23,469 nucleotides of DNA, from NCBI GenBank assembly GCA_034411955.1, contig DAOUMF010000014.1, forward strand, positions 1 to 23,469, given 5' to 3'. The notes below the pieces were generated by a model that saw nothing but the letters and a program-made list of their open reading frames with translations, had not been told where the DNA came from and did no database searches. Made by a program: the position numbers and the translations under genes. The DNA comes from DAOUMF01 sp034411955 (lineage in GTDB: Bacteria; Chloroflexota; Dehalococcoidia; SM23-28-2; RBG-16-64-32). Position 1 is the first letter of the stretch. Each line of letters opens with the position of its first letter. Of this stretch, positions 17,351 through 23,469 are shown one piece after another.

Positions 17351-17439
17351 TGGCGGAGGGGGTGGGATTCGAACCCACGGTACCCAAAGGGTACACACGC
17401 TCTCCAGGCGTGCCCGTTCAACCGCTCCGGCACCCCTCC
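17351..17439 (-). tRNA. tRNA-Ser (anticodon GGA), CCA encoded
   Basis: The minus strand reads GGAGGGG at the 5' end, a long variable arm, the T arm GTGGGTTCGAATCCCAC, then CCCCTCC, discriminator G and CCA. The anticodon stem CACGC/GCGTG encloses loop CTGGAGA, giving GGA for UCC/UCU codons. The extra arm (GTACCC/GGGTAC) is typical for tRNA-Ser. The pattern is complete and all stems pair. Confidence 0.95.
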
Positions 17440-17465
17440 GCGGTGCAAAACCTAGAGCCGAATGC

Positions 17466-17556
17466 TGTCATTCGGAGGAGCGAAGCGACGAAGAATCTAG
17501 CATCTGGCGACCACAACCGCCAGATTCTTCTCCGCCTCCGGCGGATCAGAATGACA
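17466..17556. mobile_element. 91-bp MITE-like inverted repeat
   Basis: The ends are TGTCATTC (17466-17473) and GAATGACA (17549-17556). Inside, AAGAATCT (17491-17498) and AGATTCTT (17522-17529) are also complementary, so the element folds over most of its length. Left arm words GGAGGAGCGAAGCGACGAAGA and right arm TTCTCCGCCTCCGGCGGATC are partly complementary. It encodes no protein. It matches a type of short TGTCATTC-ended repeat that I associate with Chloroflexota genomes; transposition in trans is an inference. Confidence 0.65.
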
Positions 17557-17595
17557 AGCGCACGGTTTCTCCTTTTATGTTCTCGGTTCTCCCGC

Positions 17596-17687
17596 TGGCG
17601 GAGGGGGTGGGATTCGAACCCACGGTACCGCAAAAGCGGCACAACGGTTTTCGAGACCGCCCCGTTCAACCACTCCGGCACCCCTCC
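17596..17687 (-). tRNA. tRNA-Ser (anticodon CGA), CCA encoded
   Basis: Same acceptor stem as the first tRNA (GGAGGGG/CCCCTCC) with discriminator G and encoded CCA. The anticodon stem GCGGT/ACCGT (one G-T pair) encloses loop CTCGAAA, giving CGA for UCG. The long variable arm is TGCCGCTTTTGCGGTA. The two genes are probably paralogous tandem copies with changed anticodons. Confidence 0.95.
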
Positions 17688-17726
17688 GGTGTTAGTTTAG
17701 CAGAGGGGGCAGGTGGTCTTCAGCCG

Positions 17727-18020
17727 CTAGCGGTTCGGCTTGGGGACCGAGCGCTGGTAGCGGGCCCGCATCTCCTTTTCGGCCTCCTGGGCCGCCTGGC
17801 GGGCCTCCTCCCAGGCCTCCTGCACCTGCTCCTGCAGCCCCCGCATCGCGCGGCGCAGCCCGGCCAGCGCGTCGTGATCCTCCCCCAACTCCCCAGCGCC
17901 AGACGCCTCCTCGCTGAACGGCTCCCTCTCTTTCCGCCGCTGGCCCTTCTCCGGCGCCAACAGCAGCGCCGCCGCCAAACCGATGCCTAGGCCCATAAGC
18001 AAGCCGATGATGAATCGCAT
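17727..18020 (-). CDS. YtxH-like small membrane protein
   Basis: The 97-residue protein begins MRFIIGLLMGLGIGLAAALL, followed by LAPEKGQRRKERE, the LLAPxxG boundary typical of YtxH-like proteins. A helical, Glu/Gln-rich coiled-coil segment (LRRAMRGLQEQVQEAWEEAR) and a basic tail follow. The family is linked to stress in some Gram-positives but has no defined activity. The ATG at 18020 has GGAGG six to seven bases upstream. It lies 12 bases after the small membrane-protein gene and is likely cotranscribed. Confidence 0.8.
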   Translation of the reverse strand: MRFIIGLLMGLGIGLAAALLLAPEKGQRRKEREPFSEEASGAGELGEDHDALAGLRRAMRGLQEQVQEAWEEARQAAQEAEKEMRARYQRSVPKPNR

Positions 18021-18032
18021 CGATGACCTCCG

Positions 18033-18362
18033 TCACTCTCCGGAGCGGCGCCTGAAGCGGCTGACCACCGCTATGAACCGCCTCGTCCCAGCGATGATCC
18101 CGTACGTGCGCACCACCGGCGTCACCGCATAGTCCGAGACGAACGCCACGGTGCCGCGCACGTTCTCCGTCGTCTCCCGCACGTTCTCCAGCGTGGGCTG
18201 GACGCCATCGCTGACGACGCCCTTCACTTTGGAGACGAGGGTCTTGGCCCCCCAGCCGACGACGACGGTGAAGATGATGGCGATGAGGAAGAGCACCGTC
18301 CCGGCGATGGTGAAGCTGATTATGGTGACGTCGCGCAGGTCCTGGAGGGTATCGATTCCCAT
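18033..18362 (-). CDS. Small single-pass membrane protein with amphipathic tail (109 aa)
   Basis: The N-terminus MGIDTLQDLRDVTIISFTIA leads into one hydrophobic helix (TIAGTVLFLIAIIFTVVVGW), then LVSKVKGVVSDGVQPTLENV RETTENVRGT repeats of polar amphipathic turns and a basic end (RRFIAVVSRFRRRSGE). The layout resembles DUF948-type membrane proteins in general but I cannot assign it. AGGAGG lies nine bases before the ATG at 18362. TATAAT on the minus strand at 18422-18427 is a plausible -10 box, without a clear -35. It heads a two-gene unit with the YtxH-like gene. Confidence 0.75.
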   Translation of the reverse strand: MGIDTLQDLRDVTIISFTIAGTVLFLIAIIFTVVVGWGAKTLVSKVKGVVSDGVQPTLENVRETTENVRGTVAFVSDYAVTPVVRTYGIIAGTRRFIAVVSRFRRRSGE

Positions 18363-18458
18363 GAGGCGCTACCTCCTGTGGGGTTCTTGGGGACGCCCCC
18401 GCCAAAGGCGGGACGCGGCCCATTATAGCACGGGCAGGGTTGCACGCCAGCCAGGGCC

Positions 18459-18510
18459 GCTCATGGTCAGCCATGTCCTGAACTCGTCGAAGGGCTGTCA
18501 AACCATGAGC
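18459..18510. repeat. 52-bp inverted repeat between mnmA and the membrane-protein genes
   Basis: GCTCATGGT (18459-18467) and ACCATGAGC (18502-18510) are exact complements at the ends, with CCTGAACTCGTCGAAGGGC between them. The design (CATGGT ends around a TCGAAGG core) looks like a small dispersed hairpin repeat. It ends 9 bases past the mnmA stop and may also act as that gene's 3' hairpin. Confidence 0.55.
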
Positions 18511-18518
18511 TGGGGACG

Positions 18519-19598
18519 TCAGTCGGCCGGGCGCGCTATCGTCCCGCCGCCGATCACCCGCTCGCCGTCGTAGAAGACCACCGCCTGGCCGGGGGTGACG
18601 GCCCGCTGCCGATGATGAAAACGCACCTCGGCGGTGTCGCCGCGAACCTCGACGGTGGCGGGGGCGTCCCGGCCGCCGTAGCGGATGCGGGCCTGCGCCT
18701 GGAACGGCTCCTGCGGTGCTTCCCCGGAGACGAATGACAGCTCGTCGGCGATGAGGCCCGGCGCCAGCAACTCCTCCTCCGGCCCCGCCACCACGGCGTT
18801 CGCCTCGGCCTCCAGCCGCAGGACGTACAGCGGCTCGCCGCCGCCGCGCGCGGGCAGGCCCCGGCGCTGGCCTACCGTGTAGTTGACGATCCCCCTGTGC
18901 CGGCCCAGACGATTCCCCGCCATATCCAGTATGTCCCCCGGCTGGCTGGTCACCCGCTGCCCCACGAACGACCGGTAGTCCCCGGACGGGACGAAGCAGA
19001 TGTCGGCGGAGTCCGGCTTGTCGGCGTTGGGCAGCCGGCATCGACGGGCGATGGCGCGGATCTCCTCCTTGGTGTGCTCGCCCACGGGGAAGAGAGCGTG
19101 GGAGAGCTCCCGCTGGCCCAGGGCATACAGGACGTAGGACTGGTCCTTGGAGCGGTCGGCGGCCCGCCACATCTCGTATCCGCGCCCGTTGCGGCGAAGG
19201 CGGACGTAGTGGCCCGTGGCGAGGCGCTCGGCGCCCAGGGCCAGGGCGTGCTCCAGCAGGGGCCGAAACTTCACCTGGTTGTTGCAGGCCAGACACGGGT
19301 TGGGAGTGCGCCCCCGCGCGTACTCCTGCACGAACCTCTCCACCACGCCGGCGGCGAACTCCCGCTCGAAGTTGAGGACGTAGTGCGGGATGCCCAGTTG
19401 GTCGCAGGCCGCGCGGGCGTCCTCGGTGTCCTCCACGGAGCAGCAACGCCGGTGGTGGCGGGCGGCGTCCGGGTCATCCACCGTCCACAGGCGCATGGTG
19501 ACGCCCACGACCTCGTACCCTTGCTCCAGCAGCAGGGCGGCGGCCACGGAGGAGTCCACGCCCCCGGACATGGCGACGACAACTCGAGAGTTAGGCAT
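18519..19598 (-). CDS. mnmA: tRNA 2-thiouridine(34) synthase MnmA
   Basis: MnmA adds sulfur to U34 of tRNA-Lys, -Glu and -Gln using ATP and a persulfide relay. The 359-residue protein has the PP-loop SGGVDSS (residues 11-17), the catalytic Cys105 in NPCLACNNQVKF, and the second Cys201 in DSADICFVPSGDYRSFVGQR. The RNA-binding and central segments are GQRELSHALFPVGEHTK and YTVGQRRGLPARGGGEPLYV. The C-terminal barrel ends with VFYDGERVIGGGTI. The ATG at 19598 lacks a clear ribosome site; a -10-like TATTAT on the minus strand at 19613-19618 would leave a leader of only about 8 bases. Confidence 0.96.
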   Translation of the reverse strand: MPNSRVVVAMSGGVDSSVAAALLLEQGYEVVGVTMRLWTVDDPDAARHHRRCCSVEDTEDARAACDQLGIPHYVLNFEREFAAGVVERFVQEYARGRTPNPCLACNNQVKFRPLLEHALALGAERLATGHYVRLRRNGRGYEMWRAADRSKDQSYVLYALGQRELSHALFPVGEHTKEEIRAIARRCRLPNADKPDSADICFVPSGDYRSFVGQRVTSQPGDILDMAGNRLGRHRGIVNYTVGQRRGLPARGGGEPLYVLRLEAEANAVVAGPEEELLAPGLIADELSFVSGEAPQEPFQAQARIRYGGRDAPATVEVRGDTAEVRFHHRQRAVTPGQAVVFYDGERVIGGGTIARPAD

Positions 19599-19611
19599 AC
19601 CGGATACATGC

Positions 19612-19618
19612 TATAATA
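19612..19618. promoter_or_regulatory. Overlapping divergent -10 elements of mnmA and rsfS
   Basis: TATAAT reads on the plus strand (19612-19617) and TATTAT on the minus strand (19613-19618). The -35 boxes are weak on both sides. If both are real, the two polymerases compete for the same DNA. Confidence 0.45.
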
Positions 19619-19657
19619 TTTCTCCCAGAGTCAGGAAGGCGTTGGCGAGGAGGACAC

Positions 19658-20002
19658 CTGGAAGCAGGAGCGCTGGCCCGTAGGATCGTAGATCTCCTGG
19701 CGGAGAAGCAGGCGGAGGATGTCCTGCTGCTGGACATCAGCAAGGTGGCGTCCTTCGCCGATTATTTTGTCATCGCCAGCGGCGAGACGGTGCGTCAGCT
19801 CAAGGCGATGCTGGAGTCCGTGGACGAAGGGCTCTCACCGGAGGGCGTCGAGCCCCTCGGCCGCGAGGGCGACGCCGCGTCCGGCTGGGCCCTCCTGGAC
19901 TACGGCGACGTCATCGTCCACCTGTTCGGGCACGAGCAGCGCGGCCACTACGACCTGGAAGGGCTGTGGTACGACGCCACCCCGGTGGTGCGGGTGCAGT
20001 AG
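19658..20002 (+). CDS. rsfS: Ribosomal silencing factor RsfS
   Basis: RsfS binds ribosomal protein L14 and blocks subunit joining when nutrients are scarce. The core is ALARRIVDLLAEKQAEDVLL, LDISKVASFADYFVIASGET, RQLKAMLESV, then GWALLDYGDVIVHLFGHEQR and YYDATPVV-like WYDATPVVRV. The conserved first helix lies upstream of the only standard start codon in the frame (GTG at 19745), so that GTG is not the true start. I place it at CTG 19658, with AGGAGG four bases upstream, giving 114 residues, the usual family length. Non-AUG initiation is an inference. It diverges from mnmA. Confidence 0.88.
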   Translation: MEAGALARRIVDLLAEKQAEDVLLLDISKVASFADYFVIASGETVRQLKAMLESVDEGLSPEGVEPLGREGDAASGWALLDYGDVIVHLFGHEQRGHYDLEGLWYDATPVVRVQ

Positions 20003-20003
20003 G

Positions 20004-20390
20004 GGCGGCCGCACCTGCGCCCGCACACAGCAGAGCCCCCGCGGCCGCGAGTACACCTACCGCGAGGTGGCGGCGGCGGTGACCGGGCAGGACGGGACTA
20101 CGTTCTCGCCCGCCTACCTCTGGCAGCTACGCACCGGCGCCAAGGACAACCCCACGATGCGCCACCTGGAGGCGCTGGCCCGCTTCTTCGAGGTCTCGCC
20201 GGCGTACTTCTTCGACGACGAGCTCACCGAGTTCCCCGAGACGCACGTGCGCCTGCTGGCGGCATCGAGAAGCGAGACGCTACATCAGATGGCGGTCACC
20301 CTCCCTGGGCTGAGCGACGACAGCCTGAACGCCGTCCTTAACATGGCCTGCCGCCTCCGCCAGCTCGAGGGGCTGCCGCCCCCGGACTAG
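20004..20390 (+). CDS. HTH regulator (EspR/XRE-like), 5' end unresolved
   Basis: The readable protein is YTYREVAAAVTGQDGTTFSP, AYLWQLRTGAKDNPTMRHLE, ALARFFEVSPAYFFDDEL and a helical C-terminal half. This is the pattern of helix-turn-helix regulators related to EspR: an HTH with YLWQLRTG as the recognition helix, followed by the LEALARFFxVxPAYFF block. The frame is open back into rsfS, but no ATG, GTG, TTG or CTG occurs in frame between the rsfS region and a GTG at 20067, which would remove the first helix. RTQQSPRGREYT still resembles the family N-terminal segment. Coordinates give the open frame after rsfS. Truncation, a frameshift or an unusual start are all possible. The target is unknown. 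Confidence 0.6.
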   Translation, partial: GGRTCARTQQSPRGREYTYREVAAAVTGQDGTTFSPAYLWQLRTGAKDNPTMRHLEALARFFEVSPAYFFDDELTEFPETHVRLLAASRSETLHQMAVTLPGLSDDSLNAVLNMACRLRQLEGLPPPD

Positions 20391-20519
20391 ACGCGCAAGC
20401 TGTCCACCCTGGAATTTCCCACCGGCCCGCCCGCTGTAGACCCACTGTTGGCCACTGCCAGAACGCGCGCGCAGGAATACGGAGAAGCGCATGGGCCGAC
20501 ACTCTAACCCTCAGCATCC

Positions 20520-21956
20520 TCACACTTGAGCGGGAAGCCGCTCCTGTATGCGTTGCGCGTGTTCGTTCGAGGGATCGAGTGCCAGCGCCTCCTTCGCGGT
20601 CTCGAGCGCTTTGCTGAAGTCACCTTCAAGGTACAGAACGCGACTTTTCTGTGCCAGGATTTGGGATCTGCGCCTGCCATCAGCCTCGTATCGGAGCGCG
20701 GCGTCAAACATCGCGACAGCCTCATTCAGCCGCCCTAGGTTCTGAAGCGCGTAACCCTTGCTGCGGAATGCGTACGATGTCGGATGCAGCTGAATGGCCC
20801 TGTCGCACAATTCGATAGCCTCGTTGTAGCGACGTTGGTAATTGACGAGAAACGCGGCCTGGGAATATGCCCTTGAGAAGAGAGCGGAATACGTCTCTGC
20901 AGCGTCTCTGTGAGTGCCAAGTGCTTCTTGTAGCACGTCCAGCGCCGCATCTTGCTGGCCTGAGCGCTGGAGTTCCAGCGCTCGCTGAATTGATTTGTTC
21001 AGCTCAGCTTCCGCACCAGCGGGCCTTGCGCGTCTGCGAGCAGCCTTTTCTTCGACGGGTTCCGGCGCCTCAGGTTCCAGTTCCTCTGCCTCAGGTAACC
21101 TAGTTGACCGGAGACAGTCGCGTAACGCGTCCAATGCCTCCCTCGCGCTCAAGTATCTTCGGTCAACTTCCTTGTCCAAGAGCTTCCTCACGACCTCCCT
21201 CAAGCAGTCATCCGTGACTAGGGTGTAGTCTGGGAGGAAATCCTTGTCCTTTATCAGATCAGCTATCGGCAGGAGGCCGGTCGCGTCGACGAAGGGATGC
21301 CTCTTCGCCAGAAGCAGGTACGCAATCATGCCCAGTGAGAATAGATCAGACACCTCGGAGGGTGATTGCCCTCGCAGCACCTCCGGTGCCGAATATGTGC
21401 GTGATCCTCTCCAGTCGACGCCTTGCCAAGGCCCGCCAGACGGCGCTTCTTCATCAAGATTCCTGGCTACGCCGAAATCGGCCAGTTTCAGGCCCTCAAA
21501 GTCAGCGCCAATTGTAGACCGAATCGGGACTAGGATGTTGCCCGGCTTCACATCGCCGTGGGCTACGCCCTTCTCGTGGGCGGCCTCCAAAGCCTCCAGA
21601 CACAGTTCCACAATCTGTACGCACTTCGAATCGTCTGGCCATTCACCTTCCCTTTGGCATTCCCTCAGCACCTCTTCGAGACTCTTGCCATCGATATAGT
21701 CCAGCACCAAGAAGACGCCCTCCGCGTCCCAATCCCAAAGTCGGAGGATATTCTTGTGCTCAAGCGCCGCGAGATTCCGTGCTTCCATCCATAGCTGAGG
21801 AGTCCTCTCCAAGTGGGGGTGCAGTTTCTTCAACGCTCTCTGGCGTCCTAGCAGCGGTTCCTCCGCTCGCCAAACCTCCCCGTAGGTACCTGCCCCCTTC
21901 CGTTCTTTCAACTCCCACTTGCCGCCCCCAACACGGTCTCCAGTTTTCCATCCCAT
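20520..21956 (-). CDS. Serine/threonine protein kinase with C-terminal TPR repeats
   Basis: The 478-residue soluble protein has a Hanks-type kinase domain: glycine loop GAGTYGEVWR (21-30), ATP-binding Lys43 in ALKK, helix-C Glu58, catalytic loop HGDVKPGN (133-140, Gly in place of the usual Arg of HRD), DFG at 160-162 and APE at 190-192. All residues needed for phosphotransfer are present; non-RD kinases are often regulated differently from RD kinases. A charged linker (about 285-315) leads to three or four TPR-like repeats (317-475), such as AIELCDRAIQLHPTSYAFRS. No membrane helix or PASTA domain exists. Codon use is less GC-rich than in neighbours, so transfer is likely. GAGGGGGT precedes the ATG at 21956. 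The partner or target is unknown. Confidence 0.93.
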   Translation of the reverse strand: MGWKTGDRVGGGKWELKERKGAGTYGEVWRAEEPLLGRQRALKKLHPHLERTPQLWMEARNLAALEHKNILRLWDWDAEGVFLVLDYIDGKSLEEVLRECQREGEWPDDSKCVQIVELCLEALEAAHEKGVAHGDVKPGNILVPIRSTIGADFEGLKLADFGVARNLDEEAPSGGPWQGVDWRGSRTYSAPEVLRGQSPSEVSDLFSLGMIAYLLLAKRHPFVDATGLLPIADLIKDKDFLPDYTLVTDDCLREVVRKLLDKEVDRRYLSAREALDALRDCLRSTRLPEAEELEPEAPEPVEEKAARRRARPAGAEAELNKSIQRALELQRSGQQDAALDVLQEALGTHRDAAETYSALFSRAYSQAAFLVNYQRRYNEAIELCDRAIQLHPTSYAFRSKGYALQNLGRLNEAVAMFDAALRYEADGRRRSQILAQKSRVLYLEGDFSKALETAKEALALDPSNEHAQRIQERLPAQV

Positions 21957-22044
21957 GCTGCTACCCCCTCTTACGTCTCAACGCCCCAATGGTGACATCC
22001 ACGTCCTGCCTTGCCCCAGGCAATTCAGTGAGTCACCGCGGCCA

Positions 22045-22072
22045 AGTATACGGGCCTCTCGGAAGAAGTCAA
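22045..22072 (-). promoter_or_regulatory. Promoter of the kinase gene
   Basis: TTGACT (22067-22072), a 16-base spacer and TATACT (22045-22050) on the minus strand. The leader to the ATG at 21956 is about 80 bases. The first 12 bases, TTGACTTCTTCC, nearly equal the TTGACTTCTCCC of the acyl-CoA dehydrogenase promoter. Confidence 0.65.
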
Positions 22073-22218
22073 GGAGGTGAGCGGTGGCTGCTGCCGCTTC
22101 ATCCCTGTCTGCCGGATCCACCCTCTCGGCAACTAGAGAGACAGCAGCAACTTCCACCATACTTCCGATACACCGGAGGTCAGACGCACGGATTCGGCCA
22201 GGATTCCCAGCCACGGCC

Positions 22219-22255
22219 TTGTGTCCTGAGGGCGAAACCCTTACAATGAAGTAAG
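22219..22255 (+). promoter_or_regulatory. Promoter and putative operator of the VapBC pair
   Basis: TTGTGT (22219-22224), 17 bases, TACAAT (22242-22247). CTTAC-AATGAA-GTAAG (22240-22255) is a 5-6-5 palindrome that covers the -10 box, a usual place for autorepression by the antitoxin-toxin complex. Confidence 0.55.
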
Positions 22256-22289
22256 AACATGAATCCTTACACCGATGGAAAGACACGCG

Positions 22290-22517
22290 ATGGCAAAGAC
22301 GAAGGTCACCACTAAGGGCCAGGTCACCATCCCCAAGGACGTGCGGGAGCGCCTCGGTCTCCGCCCCGGCGACGAGATAGAGTTCGTCCAGGACAGGCGA
22401 GGGTTTCGCGTCCAGAAGCGGGTGTCCGCCTCTCCCTTCAAGGAGTACCGAGGCTACCTCAAGGGCCTCGCCGGCCGCGACCCCGACGAGCTCGTCGACC
22501 AGATGCGCGGCGAATGA
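22290..22517 (+). CDS. AbrB/SpoVT-type antitoxin (VapB-like)
   Basis: The 75-residue protein begins MAKTKVTTKGQVTIPKDVRE and continues RLGLRPGDEIEFVQDRRGFR, the swapped-hairpin AbrB DNA-binding fold. The C-terminal SPFKEYRGYLKGLAGRDPDE part is the likely toxin-binding segment. The ATG at 22290 is preferred over 22275 because GGAAAG lies eight bases before it and the family starts at this Met. The stop overlaps the toxin start (ATGA), indicating translational coupling. It should neutralise the PIN toxin and repress its own promoter. Confidence 0.9.
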   Translation: MAKTKVTTKGQVTIPKDVRERLGLRPGDEIEFVQDRRGFRVQKRVSASPFKEYRGYLKGLAGRDPDELVDQMRGE

Positions 22518-22978
22518 TCACCGCCGTCGACACGAACATCCTCCTCGACGTCCTCATCCCCGACGCGCCCCACGGCGATGAGTCCGAACGCGCCCTGGCC
22601 GAGGCCCTGCGGGCGGGCGCCGTCGTCATCAGCGCCCCGGTCTACGCCGAGCTGGCCGTCCACTTCCCCGAGCGGGAGAAACTCGATCGCTTCCTCGCCG
22701 ATACCGGCCTGCGACTGGAGCGCTCCAACTCGGAGGCGCTGTATCGGGCGGGCAGAGCCTGGAGCGAGTACATCCGCCGACGGCCTGCGCTCGCATGTCC
22801 CCAGTGTGGAGCCACGCAGGACCTCCACTGCGACAACTGCGGAGCGAGTGTACAGCCTCGACAACATGTCCTCGCTGACTTCATCATCGGAGCGCATGCG
22901 CTCGCGCAAGCAGACCAACTGCTGACGAGGGACAGGGGATACTACGCGACCTACTTCCCGGAGCTCACGTTAGGCTGA
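22514..22978 (+). CDS. PIN-domain ribonuclease toxin (VapC-like) with zinc-ribbon insert
   Basis: The 154-residue protein has the PIN acidic residues: Asp6 in AVDTNILLDVL, Glu46 in PVYAELAV, Asp122 in VLADFIIGAHAL and Asp140 in LLTRDRGYY, which ends with YFPEL. Between residues 95 and 109 lies a CxxC-x7-CxxC pair (CPQCGATQDLHCDNC), a small zinc ribbon inserted before the third acidic residue. Such ribbons occur in a subset of VapC-like proteins. As a toxin it should cut RNA, commonly tRNA or the sarcin-ricin loop; the target here is unknown. It follows the antitoxin with a 4-base overlap. Confidence 0.9.
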   Translation: MITAVDTNILLDVLIPDAPHGDESERALAEALRAGAVVISAPVYAELAVHFPEREKLDRFLADTGLRLERSNSEALYRAGRAWSEYIRRRPALACPQCGATQDLHCDNCGASVQPRQHVLADFIIGAHALAQADQLLTRDRGYYATYFPELTLG

Positions 22979-23057
22979 GCCACAGACATGGCTAGGGTGA
23001 AGCAAGAGGATTCGGAGGGACAGGTAGCCATCCGCATACGCTGGTCAAGAGCCGCAC

Positions 23058-23469
23058 CTACCCCTGACCCTGCTGCTCCTCCTCCCCCTCGCCTTCCGCC
23101 CCCGCCCCCCGCTTTCTGCGGGCGAACCGCCTCAGCGTCTCCCCCATCTGGCGCAGCCGCTCATCGACGAGGCAGTTGACGGTATCCTTGGGATACGTGC
23201 CGTCCGGCTGCCGCTCCCCGGCGGGCAGCCCCGTGAGCAGCTCCATCGCCTGGTCCACGCTGTCCGTAGCGTAGATGTGGAACCGGCCCTGCCTCACCGA
23301 TTCCACCACGTCCTCCCGCAGCATCAGGTTGCGCCGGTTGCGCCACGGGATGATCACTCCCTGCCCTTCGCTGAAGCCGATGGCCTTGCACACGTCGTGG
23401 AAGCCCTCGATCTTCTGGTTGAGGCCGCCCACGGGCTGCACCTCGCCCCTCTGGTTGACGGAGCCGGTG
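23058..23469 (-). CDS. Lon-family ATP-dependent protease, C-terminal part (runs off the window)
   Basis: The 5' part is outside the window. The visible part reads GSVNQRGEVQPVGGLNQKIE then GFHDVCKAIGFSEGQGVIIP, the second half of the Lon protease domain with the catalytic Lys in NQKIEGF. The catalytic Ser lies upstream and is not visible. NRRNLMLREDVVESVRQGRF and HIYATDSVDQAMELLTG match the LonB/LonC-like (AAA+ Lon-related) subgroup better than classical LonA. The end is low-complexity (RRKRGAGAEGEGEEEQQGQG). It would act on misfolded cytoplasmic or membrane proteins. Confidence 0.88.
   Translation of the reverse strand, partial: TGSVNQRGEVQPVGGLNQKIEGFHDVCKAIGFSEGQGVIIPWRNRRNLMLREDVVESVRQGRFHIYATDSVDQAMELLTGLPAGERQPDGTYPKDTVNCLVDERLRQMGETLRRFARRKRGAGAEGEGEEEQQGQG

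Larger units (their letters stand above)
21957..22289. other. Intergenic region between the kinase gene and the VapBC pair
   Basis: About 330 bases. It holds the kinase promoter (22045-22072, minus strand) and the antitoxin promoter with its palindrome (22219-22255, plus strand). An open minus-strand frame (21978-22286) crosses both promoters and shows no ribosome site, so I do not call it. I see nothing else. Confidence 0.55.

Noticed and set aside
17466..17556. CRISPR-like unit between the tRNAs
   Set aside because: Only one inverted repeat is present, with no regularly spaced direct repeats.
17092..17700. Plus-strand frame of 202 codons across the tRNA genes
   Set aside because: The repeated segment LAEGVGFEPTVP is the translated antisense of tRNA-Ser genes, a well-known annotation artefact.
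21978..22286. Minus-strand open frame upstream of the kinase gene
   Set aside because: It contains the kinase promoter TTGACT-N16-TATACT and overlaps the VapBC promoter, has no ribosome site, and matches no family. A 60-residue version from 22160 cannot be excluded fully.

Overview
This is a GC-rich bacterial window. A HrcA/CIRCE-controlled heat-shock operon, a DUF6125-like gene beside a TetR regulator, DUF72 and YtxH-type genes, and short mobile inverted repeats of the kinds I associate with Chloroflexota (Dehalococcoidia-like) genomes suggest that phylum. The assignment is an inference. No rRNA gene or lineage marker settles it.

Layout. 1-4493 (minus strand): promoter, a perfect CIRCE operator, hrcA, grpE, an unexpected gene, and dnaK. 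The unexpected gene carries the three motif blocks of the archaeo-eukaryotic primase (AEP) fold, with His replaced by Asn in motif II. It sits between grpE and dnaK and has visibly lower GC. 4520-5434 (plus): a 45-residue membrane protein and a metallo-beta-lactamase-fold hydrolase. 5431-7662 (minus): an SGNH hydrolase with a C-terminal anchor, and a membrane-anchored LysM/M23 peptidase whose start is non-canonical or frameshifted. 7976-9735 (minus): an acyl-CoA dehydrogenase and an NTF2/SnoaL-like protein, driven by two recognisably duplicated promoter regions. 9939-11102 (plus): a lipoprotein gene ending in a strong hairpin terminator.

11127-15518 (minus): a TetR regulator with a palindrome at its own promoter, a DUF6125-like gene fused in frame to the first 29 codons of an acyl-CoA dehydrogenase (a deletion scar), an MMPL/RND transporter and a flavin-reductase-family protein. 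15734-17257: DUF1003 (minus) and DUF72 (plus) genes back to back. 17351-17687 (minus): two tRNA-Ser genes, GGA and CGA, with a 91-bp MITE-like inverted repeat between them. 17727-19598 (minus): a YtxH-like protein, a small membrane protein and mnmA. 19658-20390 (plus): rsfS and a HTH regulator that appears to have lost its first codons. 20520-21956 (minus): a lower-GC Ser/Thr kinase with a TPR tail. 22290-22978 (plus): a VapBC-type pair with a zinc-ribbon insert in the toxin. 23058-23469 (minus): the C-terminal end of a Lon-family protease.

The hrcA operon is the proteostasis core, and a Lon-family protease lies at the other edge. mnmA, rsfS and the two tRNA-Ser genes serve translation. The acyl-CoA dehydrogenase, SnoaL-like, TetR, DUF6125-like, MMPL and flavin-reductase genes look like lipid or xenobiotic metabolism and export. 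The primase-like gene and the kinase-TPR gene stand out as likely acquired genes. The AEP-like gene inside the chaperone operon is the best candidate here for something undescribed.
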